64,000 bases of DNA from Sipunculus nudus (lineage: Eukaryota > Annelida > Sipuncula > Golfingiida > Sipunculidae). Both the position numbers and the translations under genes were made by a program. The stretch covers positions 15,609,382-15,673,381 of the forward strand of contig CM049317.1 of the NCBI GenBank assembly GCA_026874595.1, in the 5' to 3' direction. The notes below the pieces were generated by a model. The model searched no databases. It was not told where the DNA came from and was given only the letters and a program-made list of their open reading frames with translations. Shown in pieces: positions 23,437 through 34,998 of the stretch (the stretch's first letter is position 1; each line of letters begins with the position of its first letter).

Positions 23437-25920
23437 AGTGAGGGTGTGTGCGTGTGCGTGTGCGTGTGTGGGTATGTATGTATACTGTCCGTCTATTTGA
23501 CAGTACTGTATTGTGGGAGTAGTGTTAAATTTGCTCCCACTCTTCAAGGACGGATCTTTATTCTATATTAACATCCCCTATTAGTAGAGCACTAACCCCA
23601 GGGTGTATGCTATTCATCGTATATAAACAATACAGATTAAATATATTTTCCTCCCTCACTTTTTTTTTATCAGAACATGCATCAAACAATTTGATATGGG
23701 AGCAGATTAGTGTATCATTTGGCCACCAGAGGTCAGCAGCAATCATGTATCAAAGTGCACTCTACGCAAATTAACTGGAAACAACTATAAATCGTTTTCA
23801 ACATAGTCCTTGCTTGGTATTGTTTTTGTTTGATTTAGGAGTTGGAAGGAGGAGTATTATGATATACAGCACATGTGACCGCTCATTCCTATAAAGTTTT
23901 GAATTAAATCTGGAATCCCACGATCTAACAAAAGAGAGCGAAGGCCATCTGTACCGCAGTACAGTCCGTTAGATCTAATATCTATAAACCGTTTCACTTC
24001 CTGCTGTCCACCTGGTTTTGCTTAAAAATTAATATTTTTCAATAATTTCCTGGAAAACTACATATGGAAGTGACCAAATCATATGGCAATTAAGATTTTT
24101 ACAATAAATTCTTGGTTTATGTTTCACAACTTTTTTATATCTTCACAATGATCTGGCAGATAAGATGTATCCCTGCATGAGTATAGCCATCTTGTTATAG
24201 CTGGTTATATTTTTAGAGTGTTAAATGACATCATCCAATCAGCGGCTGTCTACTGAGGTTTCTTTAGCATGTGACCAATACCTTTGACCATCATAAGTGG
24301 GTCTCATATGTTGTAAAATGTAGACTGATTTCTCATACTAACGAATGAAGCTGTTTCTTAATAGATGTAAGGTAGGTGTTTATATATCTTGTTGAAAATT
24401 AGGTCCCTTAATCATTTACACTAAAATCGTTTCCTTTTAAATGTGACTAATAAACATTTTTATAGCAAAAATCAGATAGACATGAGGGGATGAAATGGAC
24501 TATAGCAGTACAACTGCATGGTGGACTCGGCACTTCTTATGTTGCATATAGGTATTATTGGTTCCATCGAAATACGGGGGCTCTTTAATTAATTGTACAC
24601 CGCGTTCAACTGATAATATTGGTTCCATGGAAATACGGGGATTGGCACGTATAACGGCACTGCGTAATTCGTTTTAATGACACTTTCCTTCCGACGTTTA
24701 ACTGACTCAGCTTGACACAGCGTATTCAAGCTGGTATATACTGGTATGTAACATTTACTGCCGTATAAATTACTGAATATATAGTAGTGGACTAGAGTAA
24801 ATATGATTATCTCAGAAGCGTGGTTTCGGTAACAGTTGGGAAGCACTTAAAAGCACTTCAAAAATGAAAGCGAGGAGCTTTATTTGGATTGCAGTACAAA
24901 TTGTACCAAATATCAACATCATTTGTTGTCTTCATGCTACATAAGAAATATGTACCCAAACGTATTTGACCAGTTCTATTCAACCATCCATGAGGTAGAC
25001 TTTCAACGTACCAAGTTGTACCGCTTGGGTAAAGCAGTACTATGTTTACCAAGCTTGACAGGGGTGATAGTGTTAGCCTTCTCAGTGCTGAGGTATTTGT
25101 GTAGCCTTTATTAGGATCGATGATGCGGCTTTAATCATAATGATCGAATCGGGAATAATTGGAGTTCCTTATGGAAAAAGGTATTCACGTAATTTAAAAA
25201 AATAATTTATAGAGGAAACATCAATACGACGAAATCCTCAATTCATACAACAAACTATGGTCAGTTTGACCGGTAAATTCACCAATTATAGTGAAGGGAA
25301 AGGACATCTGGCGACAAACATTGAAACTCCCCTGACCCCAGTCCTGTGGACAAGACCGGCGTCTATTTAAGGCTGGCGTTTATTTTTCATGGACATTGTT
25401 TTGCCCCGGCGACTTAACAAGGCAGGCAACTATTTAAGGCCCGGCGTCTGATCAATGAAATACGGTACTTGAAAATGAAGGACAGCTTTCTTTCAATTTT
25501 TTCTGTTCATCTGACGAGAATTCTATCACTTACAGTTATGCCTAACTTATGCATTAACTGCCTATCTAATATAATTTAATATGTACGTATATATGTATTT
25601 TAAGCTAGTAGAAGGAATTACCAATTAGATATTTAATATATGTACTGTATATTTCAACGTCCAATCGTTGAACGGATAAACTATACTAACTCATAGTTTT
25701 GTCTTCGAAATATATATTCATATATATTTCTCGTTGTGTACAGCAAATGTTGTCTGACAGAATGCCTCTTGTGAGCCTACTAAGTATTTTTTATAATATT
25801 GTATTTGATAGAAATAATTTCGACGTATACAGCCATTTTAAATGTATGGTAAGATTGATAAATAATATGGAAAAGGTCAAAATAACCCAACTCCTAATAT
25901 TAACATAATTAATTTTTACC
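23113..25920. other. intergenic, no gene recognised
   Basis: Contains (AT)n then (GT)n at ~23379-23436 and a 'ccggcgtctatttaaggc' repeat-like patch at ~25345-25455. It also has a duplicated attggttccat-gaaatacgggg motif near 24558 and 24620. No splice-consistent coding exon was found on either strand. Confidence 0.45.
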
Positions 25921-25964
25921 ATTTTCTTTAATGGATCTGATCAATGAAACCAAAATGGCACACG

Positions 25965-26741
25965 CTATGGAAAGGTGAATCTTCCTAAGGCGGGAAAATG
26001 ATCCGACAGGTGGCGCACATATCGGACTTCATCACAGTCAGGATCATCTGGATAGACGTACCCATCAATGGGGATACATCGCTCACACCAGCAGATTGGG
26101 AAGTATTCATCCGCGGTAGGATATAGTGCCTCGATGGTGGCCGTCTCTAGCGGTAAGTGGGCGGCACTCTGTACAGAGTAGTCTATCCATTTTTCCCGCC
26201 TTCCGGGCCTGGTTGTGTTTAAAATATCATTGATATCTGGATAGCTAGTTGCGTTCAGACTACCGATAGGTGTCGGGATTGTAGCTTGGAGAGTGCTCAT
26301 AACTTGCTGCAGGTCCTCGTTCTGATTGTAGTAATCAACATTGAGGTCTCCACAGTAAATAACGCCCTCAGCAGAGCTAATGTTTTTCCGTTGAACAAAG
26401 TCCGCCCATTCTTTCGTCTGATTCAGGCGCACCTCGAAGAAGCCACCGGCCTGGTAATGCGTCGTCATCACGTGATACACACGTGACTGGCCGCTTACAG
26501 TCTTGAGGATTTTGGCGTAAGAGACACCTTTGCTGGCGAAGGTATCAAAGCTCTCATCATCGGTGCTGTCAAACACGAACTGCTCTTCTTCTATTATCGG
26601 CCATCTTGAGACGATGAAAATCCCGCCATTTTCTGGGATGTCCTCGGAATCGACCGTTCTGGTTGAATGACGGAAGCCATGGTACGCAAAGAGCATGCGC
26701 AGTGAGGCGGTATCCGGCCAGCAACCTCCCATGAAGCCCTC
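25965..26741 (-). CDS. sphingomyelinase-like enzyme, alternative last exon C
   Basis: 777 bp, phase 0. The acceptor is a (CTT)n-rich tract ending tgctgcag, and the stop is TAG. It encodes 258 residues beginning with the metal-binding Glu (first codon GAG, residue 157 of the spliced protein). It then carries the catalytic T-T-H-Y-Q, G-D-L-N-V-D, I-D-Y-S and terminal L-S-D-H-F-P motifs of the endonuclease/exonuclease/phosphatase fold. It differs from copies A and B at I-Y-C-G-D-L-N (Cys for Ser) and across the last 60 residues. Its own ATTAAA poly(A) signal is at 25928-25933 on the complementary strand. No separate exon 1 or 2 lies between it and copy B, so it should splice to 32150. It could instead be a truncated duplicate, but the reading frame is intact. 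Confidence 0.8.
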   Translation of the reverse strand, partial: EGFMGGCWPDTASLRMLFAYHGFRHSTRTVDSEDIPENGGIFIVSRWPIIEEEQFVFDSTDDESFDTFASKGVSYAKILKTVSGQSRVYHVMTTHYQAGGFFEVRLNQTKEWADFVQRKNISSAEGVIYCGDLNVDYYNQNEDLQQVMSTLQATIPTPIGSLNATSYPDINDILNTTRPGRREKWIDYSVQSAAHLPLETATIEALYPTADEYFPICWCERCIPIDGYVYPDDPDCDEVRYVRHLSDHFPALGRFTFP

Positions 26742-26777
26742 CTGCAGCAATAACGAAAAGATTATTGATTGGTTTAT

Positions 26778-26812
<35 letters not shown>

Positions 26813-26944
26813 TAGGCATGGACAGTGATCAAAACTTGGCTTTCAATGTGTTTGACTGTCGGTCGTCCTTAAGTCTTTACAACACCCTACAGTGGACGGC
26901 ACAAAGACAGCTACAAACTCACATTTAGGTATTTTGACTATTTT

Positions 26945-27240
26945 ACTTATAAAAAACCAGAAATCTTCATTCTAAGGAATGCATGCCTCCGCCATGTGTT
27001 TGCATTCACTTATTCGGTCCATATTCCGAGGTTCATCCGTGCATAAGTGACTGTACATTTTTAAATATGCCTTGATATCGTTCCTGAATCCGGATCATGT
27101 GCCGGATCCAAATCGAAATCTATAATTAGTTCTTCCTGGGTCCTTTCCCGAAATGCCCCGACAATTTCATGAGATTTCGTTTATGATTGCGTGAACAAAA
27201 ACGCACAAAAACACACAAACTGATGGGAATAAACGCAGTG
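26945..27240 (+). repeat. dispersed repeat, copy 1
   Basis: Shares catgtgtttgcattcactta, the following ttcggnccatattcc, a gaatccggatcatg block and an acaaaaacgcacaaa tail with 30168-30450. The tail module also appears inverted at ~33080-33130. It is a dispersed element, not part of the exon duplication unit, because its distance from the exons differs. Confidence 0.6.
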
Positions 27241-28521
27241 GTCTGAATAAATGGTCTGAAATGCTGGATGTGTTATTTCCATGAAATAGAAGATAGGACA
27301 ATAGCCATAAGAACTGAATAATACAAACTGTTATTTTTTGCAGAGCTTTACCAGTTTGTACTTTGCCAACATTCACTGCATACTGTCTTAAAACAATTAA
27401 AAAATCTTATTCCTATAATTCTATTATCAATTCAAACGTTATATAAACCCTGGTTACTTAGTTATATTTAGGCCACACAAAGATAACATATTGTTCTGCG
27501 GTCTCTGGAGATAAAAACAGAATTGTGGGAACGAGATAATTTTTACTTATAATTTTTTTAATTTAACGCCTGCGACAGTACCTGAAATTTTCGAAGATTG
27601 CCTGGAAAAATAAAAAATAATGCTTAGATTCTTGAAATTATTCATATAATTAAAAAAAAGTGCATTCTCCATACCTTTAAGGATTCTCAAAATTGGAACA
27701 AGAGCACAAATTAGCAACTTTACAGGGGACCTTGTCCTCCTTTGAAAAAAAAAAAAAAAATGAGCCGCGAACCCGTGGATAAACTTTGGCGTGTGGCCTT
27801 ACAAATAACATTTAAAGCTTGACAGCTGAGCACTAGTTTCTCAAGGTCCTGTGGTATTACGGTAGGAACCACGCTAGTTTAACCTTTAACGACCAAGCTT
27901 TTAGAAATTTTATTTGAAAGATCAAACAGAGCCTCAAGAAACTAGCATTGATAAATGGCATGAGCGTCACCGTAGTTTAAGTAGGGACACGTGGGAATTT
28001 TGCAGATTTTTTGAGTGAGCCCGAAATAAGCTTTGTTTAATGCAGTGTCACCTGCATGGGTATTCTCTTTGGTGTAGTAGTTACCGGTAACTTGGTAAAA
28101 GCCCTAAAGACAGGGGCCTGTGTTTTCATCCATTCTTGCTATTTTTTAGTAATACTACAAGGAGGATACGGGACTTCGCATGTTTTTTTGTTGGTGTGTG
28201 TGATTTTTTTCTTGTTGATGGGTACATAAAATTGGTTATTTTAAATTCCTTATTAAAATATTGAATCTTATGAATTTGAATGACTTGGCCTGGCGGAGGT
28301 ACGTGTGCTATACGGAGAACTCCTCTGACTCATCAATATTATTGTACTTGTGAACAGATGATATTTCTTTGTACACAGTAATACGACAGATGATTAAAGG
28401 TTACGATGTCAAATGTGATTGCATAAAATATGTCCTTAAGGGAAAAAGGCAACCGAAGAACGTGCAAGATCTGAGAAGAGAAAGTCAATGAAGGGAAAAT
28501 GTTTATTTTCTTTCAATCAAA

Positions 28522-29298
28522 TTATGGATATGAAAATGTTCCCATGGCGGGAAAATGATCCGACAGGTGGCGCACGTATCTAACAAGCTCACATTCAGGA
28601 TCATCCGGATACACGTAGTCATCTAGTGGAATACACTGTTCACACCAACATATGGGGAAGTATTCATCCGCGGTAGGATATAGTGCCTCGATGGTGGCGC
28701 TACTCGGCGTGAGATGTACGCTACTCTGGACTGAGTAATCTAACCATTTTTCCCGCCCTCCGGGTCGGGTTGTGTTAAGAATGTCATTGATTTTTGGGTA
28801 GTCAGTTCCATTCAAGGTTCCAATCGGAGTTGGCAGTTCGGCTTTCAGGGTGCTTAGTACCTGTTGCAGGTCATTATTTTCATTATAGTAGTCAACATTG
28901 AGGTCTCCACTGTAAATAACCCCCTCTGCAGAGCTGATGTTTTTCCGTTGAACGAAGGACGCCCATTCCTTTGTCTGGTTCAGTCGCACCTCGAAGGGGC
29001 CACCGGCCTGATAATGGGTCGTCATCACGTGGTACACACGTGACTGGCCGCTTACAGTCTTGAGGATTTTGGCGTAAGAGACACCTTTGCTGGCGAAGGT
29101 ATCGAAGCTGTCATCATTAGTGCTGTCAAAGACGAACTGATCTTCCTCTATTATCGGCCACCTTGAAACGATGAAAACCCCACCATTTTCTGGGATGTCC
29201 TCGGAATCGACAGTCCTGGTTGAATGACGGAAACCATGATACGCAAAGATCATGCGCAGTGAGGCGGTGTCCGGCCAGCAACCGCCCATGAAGCCCTC
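28522..29298 (-). CDS. sphingomyelinase-like enzyme, alternative last exon B
   Basis: 777 bp, phase 0. The acceptor reads ...ctctgttaaaacag and the stop is TAA. It has the same architecture as exons A and C: leading catalytic Glu, T-T-H-Y-Q, G-D-L-N-V-D-Y-Y, L-D-Y-S, a Cys pair in I-C-W-C-E-Q-C, and L-S-D-H-F-P. A poly(A) signal AATAAA (minus strand) at 28502-28507 lies only ~15 bp after the stop, giving a very short 3'UTR. It is protein-coding by conservation: most differences from A and C are synonymous or conservative. Confidence 0.82.
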   Translation of the reverse strand, partial: EGFMGGCWPDTASLRMIFAYHGFRHSTRTVDSEDIPENGGVFIVSRWPIIEEDQFVFDSTNDDSFDTFASKGVSYAKILKTVSGQSRVYHVMTTHYQAGGPFEVRLNQTKEWASFVQRKNISSAEGVIYSGDLNVDYYNENNDLQQVLSTLKAELPTPIGTLNGTDYPKINDILNTTRPGGREKWLDYSVQSSVHLTPSSATIEALYPTADEYFPICWCEQCIPLDDYVYPDDPECELVRYVRHLSDHFPAMGTFSYP

Positions 29299-30167
29299 CT
29301 GTTTTAACAGAGATGGAAAGAATAAAAAGTATTATGAGTCTATGGTACCACTCTCCTACTTAGCAAATATTATTACATCTACAATTATTACTTCTACTAC
29401 TCCCACGTACTACTACTACTGCTACTGATTATACATTACGTAAACAGCGCAGCAGCCGTCCCTTCAGTGTTATTTTTCATGGATGTATGGTTTGAATTTA
29501 AATATAAGGAGAATGAAACCCTCTTTAATTTTTCTTATAAGCTGAGCAGCATAAACAATGTTACTGTAATATGCCGTGTCGTTGTTTGCCACCAGTAGGC
29601 TGTTAAAGTTCCAATTGCCAAAATGATATGGTCCTTTTTTTCTAAAGATTTCTTTTATACTCTCTTCGTGTTATATACCAAGCAGGGGATTGTAAATTAT
29701 GTTTAAATAATTTATTAAGGAATATTTACAGATGCACTATTCATCTAATAATGTTTAACCTTTTCCTAATTTGAGAATGTTCTCTATTTAGTGTTTGGAT
29801 GTCAATATATTTATATACTGGTATACTCTTTGCAAATATCGGTTTAATCACTTGAAAGGCTATAGGGTTTCATTTTGTAAGGTGGTGCAAAGGCTACGGA
29901 GAAATTATTTCACGTTTTGGACCAGAGGTATTGTCAAAATATTGTGAAAGGTCAAACAGAACCAGAAGAAACCTAAATGTATAAATGTCATGTACGTCAT
30001 CATTGTCGCTGCCAGGAGATACAGGAATCCAGCAGGTGTTAATGATGGCTCTGAAATTACCTCACAGGTGCTCAATGATAAGTCACCCTGTAGTGTATGT
30101 GTTACGGTGGATAGTAACCTGTGACCTGATCGATAACTAATTATAATGAGGTGGGTATGAGCTCAGA

Positions 30168-30450
30168 TGCAAACTAGAAATCTGCACTCTAATGAATGCA
30201 AGACTCCTCCATGTGTTTGCATTCACTTATTCGGACCATATTCCCAGGTTCATTTGTGCATATGTGACTTTACATTTGTGAATATTCCTTGATGACGCTC
30301 CTGAATCCGGGTCATGGGCCTATTCCTTAAATGCCCTGACAATTTTACGAGACTCCGCTCATGATCGCATGAGTAATGTTGTGAATAAACAAACGCACAA
30401 ACAAACATACGAGCGGGGATGGACACATATCCTCCCAGCCGAGGCAATAA
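30168..30450 (+). repeat. dispersed repeat, copy 2
   Basis: Counterpart of 26945-27240 with a better preserved tail (gtgaataaacaaacgcacaa and the following acgagcggggatgg). It lies between exons A and B. Confidence 0.6.
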
Positions 30451-30564
30451 ATGAGGTCGAATATTGTTTGAAGACAAACATTTTTAATATGAAGGAGAAC
30501 CGAAAAAAAATCAAGAACAACAAATCATCTGCAGCGTGGGATAACCTTTATTTTAACTTGGAAA

Positions 30565-31341
30565 TCATGGAAATGTAAATGATCCCATGGCCGGAAAATG
30601 ATCCGACAGGTGGCGCACGTATCTGACGAGCTCGCACTCAGGATCATCCGGATACATGTAGTCATCCAGCGGAATACACTGTTCACACCAACAAATTGGG
30701 AAATATTCATCTGCGGTAGGATAAAGTGCCTCTATGGTGGCGGTGCTCGGTGTCAAATGAACGCGGCTCTGGAAGGAATAGTCTAGCCAGCTCTCGCGGC
30801 CTCCGGTTCTGGTGGTGTTTAAGATATCATTGATTTTCGGGTAGCTCGTTCCGTTAAGAGTTCCGATTGGCGTAGGTAGCTCAGCTTGTAGTGTGTTCAG
30901 AACTTCTTGCAAATCTCCACTCCCAGAGTAGTAATTCACATTTAGATCCCCGCTATAAATAACGCCCTCTGTCTGGCTGATATTCTTCTGTTGTACGAAA
31001 CCAGCCCATTCTCGTGTCTGATTCAAACGAAATTCGAAAGGGCCACCTGATTGGTAGTGCGTCGTCATCACGTGATACACACGTGACTGGCCGCTTACTG
31101 TCTTGAGAATTTTGGCGTAAGATACACCCTTCCCTGCAAAGGAATCCCAGGAGTCGTCATTGGCGGTGTCGAATACGAACTGATCTTCCTCTATTAATGG
31201 CCATCTTGAGACGATGAAAATCCCGCCATTTTCTGGGATGTCCTCGGAATCGACCGTTCTGGTTGAATGACGGAAGCCATGGTACGCAAAGAGCATGCGC
31301 AGTGAGGCGGTATCCGGCCAGCAACCTCCCATGAAGCCCTC
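30565..31341 (-). CDS. sphingomyelinase-like enzyme, last exon A (proximal)
   Basis: 777 bp, phase 0. The acceptor is tgtcttttacctacccag and the stop is TGA. Poly(A) signal AATAAA (minus strand) is at 30548-30553. It supplies residues 157-414 of a 414-residue precursor: Glu157 (metal ligand), His251, Asp288/Asn290 in G-D-L-N, and Asp403/His404 in S-D-H. These are the catalytic set of the DNase I/sphingomyelinase superfamily. Several N-X-S/T sequons and Cys residues fit a secreted glycoprotein. The expected reaction is hydrolysis of sphingomyelin to ceramide and phosphocholine. Fold assignment is firm. Substrate is inferred, and another phosphodiesterase activity is possible. It is the exon nearest to exon 2. 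Confidence 0.85.
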   Translation of the reverse strand, partial: EGFMGGCWPDTASLRMLFAYHGFRHSTRTVDSEDIPENGGIFIVSRWPLIEEDQFVFDTANDDSWDSFAGKGVSYAKILKTVSGQSRVYHVMTTHYQSGGPFEFRLNQTREWAGFVQQKNISQTEGVIYSGDLNVNYYSGSGDLQEVLNTLQAELPTPIGTLNGTSYPKINDILNTTRTGGRESWLDYSFQSRVHLTPSTATIEALYPTADEYFPICWCEQCIPLDDYMYPDDPECELVRYVRHLSDHFPAMGSFTFP

Positions 31342-31753
31342 CTGGGTAGGTAAAAGACAGATGGAACATTACGTCGGTTTCCGGTCATTTGCTTCATTTA
31401 CTTTCAGACAATCTAATTTCTGTTGTCGTTTCAAATGATGTGGTTTCTGAAGTGAGTTGTGAGCATGTGAGTTCTGTGTTTCCTGGTTGTGCTGACAACC
31501 GAAATTTGTATTAGCTGTAATAACTGAATCCTATACATATATGAACTAATATTCATAAAATCACCCACACAAGTAACCCCTTGGATACATTCCTGAGGAC
31601 GTTTCCCCTTTTCCTGACAAAGATATAAAATGAAACTCGGATTGTATAATTGGAATTCGCCATTTGTGTCTGCGTAATGTTTCAAAGAAAATACAGTAAT
31701 ATAGCTGTCGTCGTCGTCATCATCATCATCAGCATGAGCATCATTATCATCCA

Positions 31754-31754
<1 letters not shown>

Positions 31755-31796
<42 letters not shown>

Positions 31797-31935
31797 CTCC
31801 TAATGCTATTACACTACTACTACTACTACTACTACACTACAACTACTGCCACCATTACTACTACTACTGATTATAATGATAAAGATTATGATGATCGTTA
31901 TCATTATTATGTCTTATCATCATCATCATCAGTAT
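31755..31935. repeat. (CTA)n / (CAT)n trinucleotide repeats
   Basis: Imperfect CTA/TAC runs at ~31756-31860 flanked by CAT repeats. They are intronic; the Leu-rich and Asp-rich open frames here are repeat artefacts. Confidence 0.85.
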
Positions 31936-32149
31936 AGATGCATGTCGTATTCATCGTAATGATACCCTAGATCAGCTTATTATTTTAAACATTACGTAAA
32001 CATTACATTAAGTATATATAAATAAGAAAACAGAGTGAAACATGTCGGTTAAACAAAATAAAGTAAATTCTTATTGAGGTAACAACTTCTACGCACTCTT
32101 TATAATAAAATAGATTTTATGTAAGACTGTCACATATTACGTTGCATAC

Positions 32150-32451
32150 CTGGATACCTATGACGTCAACCTGTGGCCAGTTGGTCAGTAGAACCCTTGG
32201 GATACGACACGTGCGTTCTCTCTGACCGTCCTGGGTGATAGCGAAGTCCCGTTCGAAGATGTTATAGGACATGACCTGCAGTTGATTGGCTGGCGTGGGG
32301 TAAGCGGGGGTCAAGGCCGCCTTGGCGACACAGCGGATTTTGGTTCCGGTTTGACACCATTCTGCGTCACCTCGTGGATGGCTGGACTCATACTCGAAAT
32401 CGAAAAGGGCACAGTCCGCCGCCGTCCGGTTACATAGATCCGGGGCCTCAC
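32150..32451 (-). CDS. sphingomyelinase-like enzyme, exon 2
   Basis: 302 bp between acceptor ...ctggacag and donor CAG|gtatgc. It enters with two bases that complete the codon left open by exon 1 (both phase 1) and leaves in phase 0, which fits each of the three last exons. It encodes residues 56-156: a Cys-rich linker (Cys 62, 69, 88, 96), then the first strand of the catalytic domain with S-Y-N-I-F-E (Asn119, an active-site Asn in this fold). It ends at D-V-I-G-I-Q, whose expected next residue is the catalytic Glu. That Glu is exactly the first codon of exons A, B and C. This junction makes the gene model convincing. Confidence 0.88.
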
Positions 32452-33367
32452 CTGTCCAGTACAGTCAAATCCAGAATTAGGAAATAATTTCAGAGACTAA
32501 AAACCTTCACTCTACTGCCATGTGGGGAAAGATGGGTAACTACAGTTTATTATCTCCGCAAAGGGCGTGGGAAATGTTTCTGCTGAAATGTGATGAATTT
32601 TTTTAGGATAGCTCTGCAATGATAGAAGGATCAATTGATTAAATTTTAAATAATTAAATTTTAACTGTGAATTAAAGAATCCCAGTCGAGATTATTCAGA
32701 ATGAAGACCGAGAGATTCCTGAGAGCTAACTTTTGTTACAACAACTTTTTGGCACAAACATGCATTCATGTATAAATACATACAGAGATACATACATACA
32801 GATATAGATGGACAGACCAGTTTGCAAAACCCTCGCCTCCCGAAGGTAAAAAGGTAGCACTTGGACGGCAGGTACCCCCACCTAAACCAAACGTGATTGG
32901 CTGTTATATGGAATGATATTGGTCCCTTAAGCTGATGTTATGTTTATTTTGCTTGATGTATTAACGAACATAGCAAAACTATAGATCTCAGGTAGATGCC
33001 AACACGACAAATGTACAAACACATCAAAAGATGACCTCCCGTGTCCATCTGACAGGACCAGCTCTAAACAATCTTTGCGTTCTTCCCCGTTTCTTGTGTG
33101 CGTGTTTGTTTGTCCACAACATAACTCGTGTGTTTTCCTGTCTTCTTTTCCCGAAAAACCACAATGCTACTTAAAGTTGTTAAGCGTGGGTCTTGTTCCA
33201 GGGGGGGGGGTTGACTTGACTTATCCCAATCCCTCCTTTGAATGTGGGACAAAGTACCTTGATTCCCTTGTTTTAGTAGAATAGACGCACACTTTAGAAC
33301 TTAGAAAATACGCAGTGAGATAGTCATGGATGAAAGAATATTCACACTTTAGCTGATCAATCCTAGC

Positions 33368-33590
33368 TTGGACACGGTCTCATGTTGGCCGATATGAGGC
33401 TGTATCCAACATCAAAGAGGCCATGGGTAACTAGAAAACCTACTGCCATAGATTTATTGAATATTTCTGAATGTTGTATGAGCGCTGACCAGCATGGCGC
33501 TATATCTGTTTACGGTCCTTCTAAACATCCAATACATATCCAATACAGGGAAGGACGTTTGACCGATTCACCACGTTGCATTGCACGTGA
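33368..33590 (+). CDS. possible unrecognised plus-strand exon
   Basis: An open stretch of 74 codons lies between a plausible acceptor (gatcaatcctag) and a consensus donor (CAC|gtgagt). The predicted peptide has ordinary protein composition (for example K-R-P-W-V-T-R-K-P-T-A-I-D and H-P-I-H-I-Q-Y-R-E-G), unlike the AT-biased chance frames around it. I do not recognise the family. It lies in the large intron of the minus-strand enzyme gene, next to a decayed transposase, so it may be a transposon or retrocopy remnant. Confidence 0.3.
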
Positions 33591-33913
33591 GTTAGAAGAT
33601 AAATTATGTTTCAGCATATATCGGGTGATTAAGAAAAATACGTCCCTAACATTAGGGGTAAATTATTTCATGAATAATGTATGCAAGTTGTTAGTGTGTA
33701 TAAAGGTGTATATAATTTAAATTTGTTTGTAAAATTTCATTGGTCCATGATTCAACTTCCTGATTTATATCCCCAGCGGTCGGTATCAAGTGTCATCGGT
33801 GTACAAAACATTTGGTATAGGTGTGATGGCCTTTTGCTCTGGGGTGACTAGGTACATCCTTTTAATGCCAAGAGAAAAATAATATTATTTTCAGTTGAGT
33901 TTGGTACCTTGCT

Positions 33914-34219
33914 GTGTACAGAATGATTTTTATCTCTCCTGATAAGAAGTTGATCAAGTGTTGCTTCGAGAAAAAGGGATGGAGAGGGGGACGCATCACA
34001 AGAGAAGTTTCAGGGAATCTACGTTCTGTGAATAGGGTTATCAAACTTTTTCAAGCTGGGATGGCAGGCCAAGGACTGCAAGAGCTGAGGCGAACAAGAA
34101 TAACAATGAAGAGATTATTCTTTCTCAAGAGGACAATCCGGGTACACATAAGTCCCAGAGGAAAACTGCCAGTAACTTGCATGGGGATAAGTCAAACATC
34201 AGTACACAGATTGATATAA
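33914..34219 (+). pseudogene. decayed mariner-type transposase N-terminus
   Basis: The frame contains K-K-G-W-R-G-G-R-I-T-R-E followed by S-V-N-R-V-I-K-L-F, then a frame-disturbed middle and I-S-Q-T-S-V-H-R-L-I. This order (basic helix, GWRGG, second helix, G-I-S-x-T-S-V-H-R) is that of the helix-turn-helix DNA-binding half of Tc1/mariner-like transposases. The Gly/Pro/Arg-rich linker between the helices is shifted out of frame, and no catalytic DDE/D domain follows. It is a dead fragment within an intron. Confidence 0.6.
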
Positions 34220-34998
34220 GACTCTCTTTATGACAAACTATACATGATAAACTTAATGACAAACTATTATCGATAAGGCCAATGACCTGTTAAACCCCGG
34301 ATGACACCGACCGCCATGTGCAACATGCAGTACCCAGAATGTAGCGAATTTCACTAATTTATTCTTATCATATATCTGGAAGTTAAAGTTATGGTCCAAT
34401 GAAATTGTAGAAACATATTTAAATTATAAACACCTTATACACACCAACTACCAACAACTTATAATTTATAAAATTATTAACTCGGGTCTTTTTCTAAATT
34501 ACCTGATGTACCTTGGTCGGCATTTTGTTTTTGAGGGTTTTACATTCGCGATATTTGCGAAAGGTAGGTTATCGCGAAAATAAAACCATCGTGAATAAAA
34601 CTTCCCAACTACATGGGTGAACATTCGTTTATACTGTAGTCTTGTAATTTATACTGTATGCTCGTAATTGCTTATATAACGAAATATGTAACTCTCCATG
34701 TACCATAGCTTCTAGCCATGACAACATGACACTCAGGCCTTCGGAAAAAAACTGATAGGGCCTGGAGTCATGATGGCAGTCACAACAGAACGCCCATTCT
34801 AAGGGTCGGATCAAAATATTTGCTGTCTGGTATTATTTGGCATCACAGGCTTATATAGTCGTATTATATGTGCTAAATATCGAAGAAAAAATGTTGTTAC
34901 ACAAAAACAATTACAATTATTACCTCCTTTCATCACTGTGGCACCGATTCACGTGAAGCGGTACTTCTCATTCAAAACTAAATGTCTCATGGCGCGGT

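Noticed and set aside
26569-26832. 87-codon minus-strand frame overlapping exon C
   Set aside because: It is a shifted frame of the conserved exon plus intron; the 777-bp exon frame is the one conserved in three copies.
31650-31937. Leu-rich/Thr-rich plus-strand frame and Asp-rich minus-strand frame
   Set aside because: They are translations of CTA/CAT trinucleotide repeats.
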